64,000 bases of DNA, from the NCBI GenBank assembly GCA_030605085.1, contig JAUWBH010000005.1, positions 1 to 64,000 on the forward strand. The letters run 5' to 3'. Positions 27,878 to 36,037 of this stretch are shown one piece after another. The stretch's first letter is position 1, and every line of letters begins with the position of its first letter. Position numbers and translations under genes: made by a program. Source of the DNA: Promethearchaeota archaeon. Its GTDB lineage: Archaea; Asgardarchaeota; Lokiarchaeia; Sigynarchaeales; SOKP01. Below the pieces are notes generated by a model. It was not told the origin of the DNA. It was given only the letters and a program-made list of their open reading frames with translations, and searched no databases.

Positions 27878-28084
27878 CTATTCATTTTCCTTTTTTTCCA
27901 AATTTATGGAATTTTTAAGTTCATGTACAATTGCTTTTTTTTCTTGAATTGCTAAAATATTTGATTTATCTTCAATAAGTTCAAAGTCCTTTTTCTCAAA
28001 TTCTAAATTGCAATCAAGACATTCGATTATGTCTTCGTAATCAATAATTCTTTCACTATTACAACGAGGGCAATTTAACTTCAT
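27878..28084 (-). CDS. Small zinc-ribbon protein
   Basis: The 68-residue protein has CPRC at residues 4-7 and CLDC at 22-25, a classic zinc ribbon. It is followed by an acidic Glu/Lys-rich helix. It lacks the C-terminal EDWGE-type tail of LysW, so it is not the missing carrier protein. It is convergent with the glycyl radical enzyme gene; a link to that enzyme is not supported. Confidence 0.6.
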   Translation of the reverse strand: MKLNCPRCNSERIIDYEDIIECLDCNLEFEKKDFELIEDKSNILAIQEKKAIVHELKNSINLEKKENE

Positions 28085-28223
28085 AATAATAAAAGAGAAA
28101 ATCTTTATTTTTATTTTAATTAATCAAAATGGAATTTAAATATCGTCTTTTTATTAATTAAAATATAGAGGTATTATGATATAAATTTAATGTAACAAAC
28201 AAAAAAATTTTTAGTTAGTGTTC

Positions 28224-28236
28224 TTTTTAAAATATG
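28224..28236 (+). promoter_or_regulatory. TATA-like promoter element of the tRNA gene
   Basis: TTTTTAAAATAT ends about 22-26 bases before the first base of the tRNA, the position expected for an archaeal TATA box. The context is AT-rich, so the spacing is the main support. Confidence 0.4.
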
Positions 28237-28257
28237 TCAATTATATCTATTAAAAAT

Positions 28258-28359
28258 GGGCCTGTAAATCAGTCGCAGATTGTTGGATTTAAAGAATAAT
28301 CAACTTGCACCGCTTGGTTCGCAATCAAGAGGCCACGGGTTCAACTCCCGTCAGGTCCA
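28258..28359 (+). tRNA. tRNA-Ala(CGC) with intron in the D-stem region
   Basis: The acceptor strands GGGCCTG and CAGGTCC pair fully and include the G3-U70 wobble that marks alanine tRNAs. The anticodon arm is CTTGG-TTCGCAA-TCAAG, with anticodon CGC at 28320-28322; the T arm is ACGGG-TTCAACT-CCCGT. A 30-base intron at 28281-28310 splits the D-stem 3' strand. GCAG pairs with TTGC as the 4-base-pair central helix, with 3-base bulges ATT and ACC on opposite strands: a bulge-helix-bulge motif. Cutting inside the bulges gives GAT+C, restoring the D stem. The 3' CCA is not encoded. The D loop is short (AGTCGCA) and lacks the usual GG pair. Confidence 0.9.
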
Positions 28360-28471
28360 CTATTATTAAAACATTAACTTATACGAAATTGAACACATTA
28401 TTACAAACTTATAAATTTATCATAACTTCTTATAATGAATTATCTAAACAAAAACATAATAAAAACTTAAA

Positions 28472-31075
28472 ATGACACAAGAAAGCTTGTACCCGAAGCG
28501 GTTTAAGTTTAACGAAATTCAAAAAAAATGGATTAAATATTGGCGCGATGAAAAAATCTACGCGTTCGACATAAACCAGGGTGGTGAAATATTCTCCATT
28601 GATACTCCGCCTCCTTTTGTTAGTGGAACATTGCATTTAGGTCACATTTTAAATCATTCTTGGATAGATTTCGTTGCCCGATATCAACGAATGAAAGGTA
28701 ATTATAACGTTTATTTTCCACAAGGATATGATTGCCACGGTTTGCCCGTTGAACTAGCTGTCGAGAAAAATTATGGAATATCAAAAAATGATCGGGAAGA
28801 ATTCCTAGCAAAATGTATTGAATGGGTTGAGGACAATATCAAAAACATGACAAAACAATTTAATGAATTAGGATACTCTACAGATTGGGATTATACTTAT
28901 CGTACTATGAACGATGACTACAAATACAAAATTCAAAAATCACTTTTATTTTATTATGAAAAAGGATTGTTATATCGAGAAAAATTTCCAACTCATTTCT
29001 GCGTAAACTGTGAAACTTCTGTCGCTAAAGCAGAGGTGGGGTATCACGAAGAACTAGGGAAACTTTGGTATCTTAAATTGCCACTTGTAGGAAGAGATAA
29101 CGAATATATCACTATAGCAACTACGAGACCTGAATATATGGAAGCGTGTGTTGGCGTATTTGTACATCCAAACGATGAGCGGTATTATCACCTTTCTGCG
29201 GCTGAAGTTGAGATTCCTTTTACAAATCGGACAGTTCGTATTGAAATGAATAAAAATGCGGATATGAACTTCGGAACAGGGATCGTTTATTGTTGTACCT
29301 ATGGAGACGAAATGGATATCAAATGGAAATTAGATTTCGGTCTCGACGAGATACAAATTTTTACCGAAGATGGTCATATGAACGAAAATTCAAAATATAA
29401 AGGTTTAACAATTATGGAAGCCAGAGATCAAATATTAAAAGACCTGGATGAGATGGGTTTATTAGAAAAAATCGAAGATTACGAGCACCGAGTAGTTATC
29501 CATTCGGAGAGATCCTCTTGTCGAAAACCAATCGAATATTTACCTGTTTATCAATGGTTTATTAATGTCAAAGACTTTACAGATGAGATTATTGAATCTG
29601 GTGAACTTATGAGGTGGTATCCTGAAAAACATAAACAAAGGTTAATAGATTGGTGTGAGGGTTTAGACTGGAACTGGGTTATTTCTCGTCAAAGAGTATT
29701 TGGTACGCCGATTCCTTTTTGGTATTGTAAAGATTGCGGGGAGATAATACCACCAAAAGAAGAAAATTTGCCATTAGATCCTGCTAAATCGGCGCCTCCA
29801 GTGAAAAAATGTCCTAAATGTAAGAGTGAAAATTTAGAAGGCGAAAAAGATGTATGCGATTGCTGGATTGATTCGAGCATTACGCCTCTAGCCATAGGTA
29901 AATGGTTGGAAGACGACGATTTTTTTGAGCAAACCTACATGAAAGCTAAAGTCCATAGACCACAAGGATACGAAATTATTCGTACATGGTTATTTTATAC
30001 CCTTTTCAGATGTAAAAAGTTAACGGGTAAAGCTCCTTTTTACGAGATTATGATAAATGGGATGGTCGCTGGTCCTGACTCGAGAAAGATGTCAAAGAGT
30101 TTTGGCAATATAGTATCCCCTGATGAGGTAATGCCCGAATTTGGTGCTGATGCGATTAGACAATGGGCAGCATTGGGTACACTTGGAGATGATTACCCAT
30201 TCGAATTTACATGGTATAACATTCACACAAAACAACCCGTAAAAGATGAAATTATCAAGAAAGAAATGGCAAAATTACCTGAAAAAAAGTTTAATAATAA
30301 ATATCACAGAAAATTCGAGCAATTAATAGGTGCTTCAAGATTTATAACTAAAACATGGAATGCGTATAGATTTTTATATTTTAATCTCTCAAAAATTGAG
30401 TTATCTGATATTGATATAAAAATCAGTGAATTATCATCTATAGATAGCTACATTTATTCTGAATTCAATGATGTATTGAAAAAGGTTAAGTCATCTCTTG
30501 AAGTTTATAACTGGCATGATGCTTATATAACCTTAAAAAATTTCTTTTGGAATGAGATGTGCGATAATTACATAGAAGCAATTAAATACAAATTTTATTC
30601 TGATGATGTAATGGAGTCTAACAGTGCTTTAAAAAATGCATTGAATATATTTTATAAAGTATTAAAAATTTTTGCCATTACTATACCTTTTATAACAGAA
30701 GAGATTTATGATATTTTGTTTAAAAAGTTCATAAAATCAAAATCAATTCATTTAGAGCAAATCCCAACTGATTACAAGAATTTATCTAATAATAAAATAA
30801 AGCAAGGAAAGTTTAATCTTGAAATTATTAAAAATCTTAGGAACATTAAATCAAAACAGGGAATCTCGTTAAATCAAGATATAGAAAAAGTAATTCTCGT
30901 AATAACTGATGGATCAGAAAAAATCACAGAAGAAATGTTAACAGATATTAAAAAAACAATACGAATTAATGAATTACAAATCCTATATAAAATCGATAAA
31001 AATTTAGACAAAAAAAAAAATGCTTATAAGGAAAATATAGAAGAGATAGGCATCATTGCATATTTTTTTACTTAA
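28472..31075 (+). CDS. valS: Valyl-tRNA synthetase, archaeal type
   Basis: The 867-residue class I synthetase charges tRNA-Val. It has DTPPPFVSGTLHLGH (HIGH motif HLGH), the CP1 editing domain with TIATTRPEYMEACVGV, GTPIPFWYCKDCGEIIPP with a zinc-type Cys cluster, DCWIDSSITPL, and DSRKMSKSFGN (KMSKS). The proline-rich start and the DSSITPL block argue for valine over isoleucine, although YDCHGLPVE is closer to the isoleucine enzyme than usual. The C-terminal anticodon-binding domain is complete. It starts about 110 bases after the tRNA-Ala gene. Confidence 0.9.
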   Translation: MTQESLYPKRFKFNEIQKKWIKYWRDEKIYAFDINQGGEIFSIDTPPPFVSGTLHLGHILNHSWIDFVARYQRMKGNYNVYFPQGYDCHGLPVELAVEKNYGISKNDREEFLAKCIEWVEDNIKNMTKQFNELGYSTDWDYTYRTMNDDYKYKIQKSLLFYYEKGLLYREKFPTHFCVNCETSVAKAEVGYHEELGKLWYLKLPLVGRDNEYITIATTRPEYMEACVGVFVHPNDERYYHLSAAEVEIPFTNRTVRIEMNKNADMNFGTGIVYCCTYGDEMDIKWKLDFGLDEIQIFTEDGHMNENSKYKGLTIMEARDQILKDLDEMGLLEKIEDYEHRVVIHSERSSCRKPIEYLPVYQWFINVKDFTDEIIESGELMRWYPEKHKQRLIDWCEGLDWNWVISRQRVFGTPIPFWYCKDCGEIIPPKEENLPLDPAKSAPPVKKCPKCKSENLEGEKDVCDCWIDSSITPLAIGKWLEDDDFFEQTYMKAKVHRPQGYEIIRTWLFYTLFRCKKLTGKAPFYEIMINGMVAGPDSRKMSKSFGNIVSPDEVMPEFGADAIRQWAALGTLGDDYPFEFTWYNIHTKQPVKDEIIKKEMAKLPEKKFNNKYHRKFEQLIGASRFITKTWNAYRFLYFNLSKIELSDIDIKISELSSIDSYIYSEFNDVLKKVKSSLEVYNWHDAYITLKNFFWNEMCDNYIEAIKYKFYSDDVMESNSALKNALNIFYKVLKIFAITIPFITEEIYDILFKKFIKSKSIHLEQIPTDYKNLSNNKIKQGKFNLEIIKNLRNIKSKQGISLNQDIEKVILVITDGSEKITEEMLTDIKKTIRINELQILYKIDKNLDKKKNAYKENIEEIGIIAYFFT

Positions 31076-31192
31076 ATTTCTTAAAAATCCCTAAGATTTT
31101 CCTTTAATTTATTATGTTTTTCTAACATTAATTTCATCAATTACTTTTTAACACTGAGGAAAGAAGTTGGGAAATAAAATTACCACTTAGGA

Positions 31193-32914
31193 TTAATCAA
31201 AAACTTCTTCTAACTTGTCGTCTGATATACTATAATCTTCTAATTTGTAAATCTCTAAATCATATTCAATTTCTTCTAGGTACTGATCAATTTCTTTACA
31301 TTCTATCGTGAAAAACAATTCGTAATTCTCTTCAAAGTCTTCTTCTTCCAAGAAATCATCAACGGAAGGACCCCAATTTTTAAACATAATGAATGCTGGT
31401 TCTTGATCTAGAATATATTCCACACTAAAACCTTCGTGAGCAACCTCTTCATCCACTACGCCCCACATATCGACAAAATCTAAGTCAGAATAATACGGTA
31501 CAACTCCCATATCAATATACGCAACGAGTTCGTCGTCGTCAACATATTTTTTGAACCATTTTCCTAATAGGTAATGTTTTTCGTTAACATCGTTAAATGT
31601 TACGTTCTTGTGTACAAGAGGGGCGGAAATTGGAATAATAATTAAAGAAAAAGTTAGAAAGAATGGAAAATAATGCTTAATAATAGAAATTAATTTAAAC
31701 CTTCCCGTATAATTGATTTGTTTATGCTTTAAAGTTTTAAAAAAATCAATGGAAATAGTAATTATAAAAGGCATTGCTGGTAATATATATCTAAATCCTT
31801 GACCAGCGTTGAATTGCTTCAAATTTAAAGTGATTAAAAAATTAATTACGACCGGAACAATAAGAAAAATTAATTTCTTAAAATTTTTCTCTTTAAATGC
31901 TGTTTTATAAGTTCCAAATATCATAAATAAGAAAATAGGTGCCGTAAAAATTAAGAATAGGGAGATATATTCAATTGCAGACGCAGATATTATTGATGAA
32001 CTTCTTTTTATATAAAATGTGTTCGGGAACATGTATCCGTAATATGTCCATCTCCATACAAAATATATTGAGTATAAAGAACCAATAATAGTAATAGAGA
32101 TTAATCTCTGAATAAAGAGAGTTTTATCTTTATGTAGCCATAAATAATAGATAATTAAACACTTTTCAAATCCAATAATATAAATTATTCCATCGATTCT
32201 AGCCAAAGAATATAAAGTTGAGAAAATAATAGAATACTTAGGATATAATTTATTTTCCATAGTTTCTTTATATGCAAAATACATAACGCATATTATCAAG
32301 AGTACAAGGAGGGGAGTTTCCAGACATCCTACAGTCCACAAGTGAAAAGGATAATATAAAGTATATAAGAGTGGAGCAATTAAAGCCCACTTTTTCTCGT
32401 AAAAAAGGTTAGCAAATTTAAATAACATTATAATCGTGAGAACACTAAGTATCATTGAAAAAACTTTTGTGTATAATACGACATCGATATTTAAAAGAAT
32501 CGGAATCGTACTCAAGATTACCCAAAGGAAGTTCGAATAGCCTTCTACTGGCCTGCTACGTCGATTAAAGACGATTCCATTTCCGTTCGCAAGGTTTTTT
32601 GCGTACCTGAAAGTGATAAATGCATCGTCTTTAGTGAAAGAAAAAAAGTAAAGTTCCCAGAGAAACGATATACAGATGCACATTAACAAAACAAAAATTA
32701 CTAACCTATTGTCGTCTTGAAAAAGAAAATTATATAATTTGGCAGGTTTTTTCTTAAAAATTAATGTGTAGCTTAATATTAACGCAAATATAAAAAGTCC
32801 CGAAAAAAGGAGTACTTGAAATAAATAGATTGGCTCAGTAGTAAGAACTCTAATAATATTGTTTGCAAATCTAAAAAATCTATTTATTATATTATTAAAA
32901 TCATTTATGACCAA
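31193..32914 (-). CDS. Polytopic membrane glycosyltransferase (GT-C/ArnT-PMT-like)
   Basis: The 573-residue protein has about ten hydrophobic helices. Just after the second or third helix is TKDDAFITFRYAKNLANG, followed by VFNRRSRPVEGYSNFLW. This acidic-pair-then-loop pattern is typical of GT-C transferases that use lipid-linked sugars. The C-terminal 120 residues are soluble and acidic (VDDFLEEEDFEENYE), probably outside the membrane. Likely role: transfer of a sugar to protein or envelope glycan at the cell surface. Acceptor and donor cannot be inferred. It is a single gene without glycosylation neighbours. Confidence 0.7.
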   Translation of the reverse strand: MVINDFNNIINRFFRFANNIIRVLTTEPIYLFQVLLFSGLFIFALILSYTLIFKKKPAKLYNFLFQDDNRLVIFVLLMCICISFLWELYFFSFTKDDAFITFRYAKNLANGNGIVFNRRSRPVEGYSNFLWVILSTIPILLNIDVVLYTKVFSMILSVLTIIMLFKFANLFYEKKWALIAPLLYTLYYPFHLWTVGCLETPLLVLLIICVMYFAYKETMENKLYPKYSIIFSTLYSLARIDGIIYIIGFEKCLIIYYLWLHKDKTLFIQRLISITIIGSLYSIYFVWRWTYYGYMFPNTFYIKRSSSIISASAIEYISLFLIFTAPIFLFMIFGTYKTAFKEKNFKKLIFLIVPVVINFLITLNLKQFNAGQGFRYILPAMPFIITISIDFFKTLKHKQINYTGRFKLISIIKHYFPFFLTFSLIIIPISAPLVHKNVTFNDVNEKHYLLGKWFKKYVDDDELVAYIDMGVVPYYSDLDFVDMWGVVDEEVAHEGFSVEYILDQEPAFIMFKNWGPSVDDFLEEEDFEENYELFFTIECKEIDQYLEEIEYDLEIYKLEDYSISDDKLEEVFD

Positions 32915-33082
32915 GGTTAGATAACCTTTGATTATTTATTTTTTTTAATGCGTTTAAAATTGGTTAGTCATAGACCTTTATATAAATCTTTTACTTTTTA
33001 AGCTTTCTTTTTTAAATATTAATAATATCAAACTTTAATTATTTATTTCTAAGAAATAAATTTCCCGTGTGAATTATATAAA

Positions 33083-33958
33083 TTGATTAAAGGAAGCCCG
33101 CAAAAAGGAGAAACATCTGATTCTGTTTGGAAATATATTAATATACAATGCCCTGTTTGTAAGACATTTAGACGTGTTGAAATTCCAGTACGCATTATTA
33201 ATCAAGCAAAACAATTAACTTCGGTGTCTATTCCTAAATATAGAGTTTGCGATCATAAGTTCATAGCATTAGTCGATAAAAATTTTACTGTTCGTGGTTA
33301 TCAAAAAATTGATTTTGAAATTTTTTCCGAGCCAAAACCCAAGTTTAGAGCTCAAGACATCGATGTGTTTGGAATAATAATGAATATTAAACCAGAAATG
33401 CTAATATACACAATTCACGCGTGTCTTTTTAAGTATAACGTTCTCCTTTTATTAGATAAGGAAATAATACATCTAGATAAAGTTTTAAAAGATTTTCTTA
33501 ATTTTATATTCCGGAATTCTTTTGAAACAAACATTTCTGTAAAATCAAAGGAAGATTTTAAGAAATCTAAAAATATATATAACGATCATATTATATTAAA
33601 AGAAAAAAAAATTATAGGAAACGCTAAAAAGAATATTAATATTGAAAAATTAAAATATGAAAGTTATATGGTAATAAATTTCTACAAAGAAAGCGATTCA
33701 AATTCAAGTTTAACTACATTGAGGGATAATATTAGGCAGATTTTTTCTCTTTCCCAAAAAATTATTGAATTTAATAAACGACGGGAAGAACAACTATTAA
33801 AACAAAAGGACATAATTAATTTCCTTGAAAACACACATTTTCTTAAAATGAAGAAACCCTACTTTAATTTTTTAATCAAAATTGTTGAAAAATATTTTAA
33901 TACCAGTATAAGATTTGTACAAGATGAAATCGCAGATCACATCGAAAAAATGTGGTAA
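33083..33958 (+). CDS. Uncharacterised protein with zinc-type Cys/His site
   Basis: The 291-residue protein starts at TTG. The N-terminus has CPVC, then RVCDHKFIALVDKNFTVRGY, giving Cys-Cys...Cys-His spacing for a metal site followed by a beta-rich 'alvDknf.vRGy' segment. The centre has a hydrophobic strand-helix unit (VFGIIMNIKPEMLIYTIHAC, LLLLDKEIIHLDKVLKDFLNF) and the end is a charged helix. It is divergent from the glycosyltransferase and convergent with scpB. I believe such 'vRGy' zinc proteins recur in Asgard genomes, but I cannot name a family. Confidence 0.55.
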   Translation: MIKGSPQKGETSDSVWKYINIQCPVCKTFRRVEIPVRIINQAKQLTSVSIPKYRVCDHKFIALVDKNFTVRGYQKIDFEIFSEPKPKFRAQDIDVFGIIMNIKPEMLIYTIHACLFKYNVLLLLDKEIIHLDKVLKDFLNFIFRNSFETNISVKSKEDFKKSKNIYNDHIILKEKKIIGNAKKNINIEKLKYESYMVINFYKESDSNSSLTTLRDNIRQIFSLSQKIIEFNKRREEQLLKQKDIINFLENTHFLKMKKPYFNFLIKIVEKYFNTSIRFVQDEIADHIEKMW

Positions 33959-34025
33959 ATATCGTATTTTGAAAGAACGATAAACAGAACGATAAATTTT
34001 ATTGTTGGTAAGATTTTTTATTGTA

Positions 34026-34640
34026 TTAGGTCTCATCAAGACCTAACTGGGTGACCATAATTTTTTTCATTTCTTCTCTATCTTTTGGAAAACCAAACAT
34101 CTCAGCGTACTTATCGGTTGTAGATAATTCTTGCGATCTTCCTTTTTTTACAGCAGAGATTAACCCTTGGTCTAGAAGATACTTAATATGTTCATACGCA
34201 CCACTACCTCTTATTTTTACTACTAATGATTTTAAAATGGGTTGTTTTAGGGCGATAATAGTTAGGGTCCTTAGATATCTCTCTGCAATTGCCCCACCTT
34301 TGGCAAATTTTGAAACTTTATCAATGTATTCTGATTTTAAAGTCATCTGGAATCCCTCACCGACTTGATTAATTACTAGCGCCGTTGAGCGTTCTAAATA
34401 ATTAATAGCTACATCGTTGATTAATTTTTCCACTTCATTTTTAGAAATTTCTAGTTTAGTTGATAATTCTTCCACAGTAAGAGGTCTGCCAGCGACATAA
34501 AGTGCTGCTTCAATTTGATTTCGATGGAAATTTTTTAATTTTTCTTCAATATTTTCATCAGACGATTTTTCAGACGATTTGTCGTCAGTGGAGTTTTCTA
34601 CTTCTTCATTATTGTTTATATTTTCTTCGGAATTATTCAT
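34026..34640 (-). CDS. scpB: Condensin subunit ScpB (kite protein)
   Basis: This 204-residue protein binds the kleisin ScpA in the SMC complex. After an acidic Asn/Ser/Glu-rich N-terminus of about 35 residues come two winged helices: RNQIEAALYVAGRPLTVEEL, then EGFQMTLKSEYIDKVSKFA, and ERYLRTLTIIALKQPILKS with KIRGSGAYEHIKYLLDQGLI. This is the standard ScpB series. It lies 31 bases after scpA on the same strand. Confidence 0.9.
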   Translation of the reverse strand: MNNSEENINNNEEVENSTDDKSSEKSSDENIEEKLKNFHRNQIEAALYVAGRPLTVEELSTKLEISKNEVEKLINDVAINYLERSTALVINQVGEGFQMTLKSEYIDKVSKFAKGGAIAERYLRTLTIIALKQPILKSLVVKIRGSGAYEHIKYLLDQGLISAVKKGRSQELSTTDKYAEMFGFPKDREEMKKIMVTQLGLDET

Positions 34641-34671
34641 ATTTTCCTTAAGATATTTAAATTTAAAATTA

Positions 34672-35670
34672 TTATCTTAAACTAATTGAGATGTCTTTAA
34701 ACTCATCTCCTTGAAAGAGTTTAACTCTATTTCCTGTACTTAAGAACATTAGAGCTAAAAACACTCTTACTAAAGCAAATTTTCGCCCAATACTACTGTT
34801 CTCTTCGTTTTTTACAATTCTTAATAGGTCGAAAAAACTAGTGTCGCTATTATTAAGAGTTATAGTTGCCTTTATTCGTTTAAACCAGCTTTCGTGTAAT
34901 TCTTCTATGGTTTGTTCTCTTCCGCTAATATGTTTTAAAAGTTCTTTAGGTAATCTAGCATTGGATTTCATCTGTATTCTTTGTTTTTTAGCCTCTTCTA
35001 GTCTAATTCGTTTTCTTCTCAACTTTTCTTTTTTTTGCATTGTCTCTATTATCGCATCTCTCATTGCTTCAAATAATTCATCTTTGGTAGATATTTTCAT
35101 TTTGGGTTGAGATGGTTGTGGTAAGGCTTTAGGAATTGTTCTCGTGTGTCTTTTTCTAAATTGCATGAGTTCTTCCATTTTTTGAATGCGCTCTTCTTCT
35201 CTGATTATGCTAGAAATTTTAAAATGATGTAATAAAGCAGCTGATTTTAGTGCAATCCCCGATATTTTGTAATTTATTATATCTTCTTGAAACATATTAG
35301 TAAAAAATTGATCAATTAAGTTAGCTAAGTCGTAAAATGCAACATCAGATTCCTTAGCTAATTCAAAATCTAATAGAGAGTTAAATGGGGGTTTTTGCCA
35401 AAATTTTAATTCAACTCTTTCTTTTCTCAATAAATCCAAATTGTCTTCGTCGTCAAGTCCAGCAATTATCTCTTCTTCTAATTGTTCTTCTTGGGTTCTA
35501 TCAATAAAATCGGGATGTGATGCTATTTTTTGAACAAGCTCAACAATATCTTCCTTTTTAGCCGTAGAATGTATTTTTATATTATTTTTTTTACAAAATT
35601 CTCTTAATTCTTTGACCGACCAACTATTGAAATCAGTTTTATTGATAGATTTTCTATTATTTGAAATTTC
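34672..35670 (-). CDS. scpA: Condensin kleisin ScpA with N-terminal SAP-like domain
   Basis: The kleisin that bridges SMC heads. A TTG at 35437-35439 gives 255 residues (LLRKERVELKFWQKPPFNSL...), but the frame is open upstream to 35670 and encodes a SAP-like domain (FNSWSVKELREFCKKNN, then KKEDIVELVQKI) and an acidic linker. The full frame is 332 residues. No ATG, GTG or TTG starts it; an ATT at 35665-35667, about 6 bases after GGTGA, is a candidate. The C-terminal winged helix (SIGRKFALVRVFLALMFLS) is normal. The gene lies between the SMC tail and scpB. The SAP sequence closely resembles that in Top6B. Confidence 0.8.
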   Translation of the reverse strand, partial: EISNNRKSINKTDFNSWSVKELREFCKKNNIKIHSTAKKEDIVELVQKIASHPDFIDRTQEEQLEEEIIAGLDDEDNLDLLRKERVELKFWQKPPFNSLLDFELAKESDVAFYDLANLIDQFFTNMFQEDIINYKISGIALKSAALLHHFKISSIIREEERIQKMEELMQFRKRHTRTIPKALPQPSQPKMKISTKDELFEAMRDAIIETMQKKEKLRRKRIRLEEAKKQRIQMKSNARLPKELLKHISGREQTIEELHESWFKRIKATITLNNSDTSFFDLLRIVKNEENSSIGRKFALVRVFLALMFLSTGNRVKLFQGDEFKDISISLR

Positions 35671-35692
35671 TTATCACCATAATTTTCAATTA

Positions 35693-35947
35693 CTACTTAC
35701 TTTCTTCTATTTGCGGCACCACATCTTCCAATTTAAGGAGTCTCTTTGCTTCTTCTTCCAAATCAACGCTAAAAATATCAGTTATACCAGACTGTTGCAT
35801 TGAAACGCCGTAAATTCTATCAGCATTTACTATATTTTGTTCTCTGTGGCTGATGACAAGGAATTGAGCTTGTTTCGAGAACTCTTTTATAAGTAAACTT
35901 GCTTTCATGACATTAACGGAGTCTAATTGACTATCTATCTCATCCAT
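35693..35947 (-). CDS. SMC C-terminal end, separated from smc by two in-frame stops
   Basis: These 84 residues begin at MDEIDSQLDSVNV, the Walker B/D-loop of SMC, and continue ...QFLVISHREQNIVNADRIYGVSM, the standard end of the ATPase head. The reading frame is the same as that of the long smc ORF. Upstream of this ATG, codons still read LSGGEKTLVALSF, the ABC signature. Alone, this piece could not form a head, so it must either be read through from smc or be a decayed end. Confidence 0.8.
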   Translation of the reverse strand: MDEIDSQLDSVNVMKASLLIKEFSKQAQFLVISHREQNIVNADRIYGVSMQQSGITDIFSVDLEEEAKRLLKLEDVVPQIEESK

Positions 35948-36037
35948 TATGTAAAAAGGCGCAGGATAAAATTCTTGAACTGCAAATATAAATGATAACG
36001 CTACTAATGTTTTCTCTCCTCCACTTAAAATCTATAA

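Noticed and set aside
27878..28084. Zinc-ribbon protein considered as the missing LysW carrier
   Set aside because: It lacks the C-terminal Glu-rich end with terminal Glu on which the pathway depends, and it is far from lysXZK.
28472..31075. valS considered as isoleucyl-tRNA synthetase because of YDCHGLPVE
   Set aside because: DTPPPFVSG, GTPIPFWYCKDCG and DSSITPL are valine-type; the isoleucine GPPYTNG start is absent.
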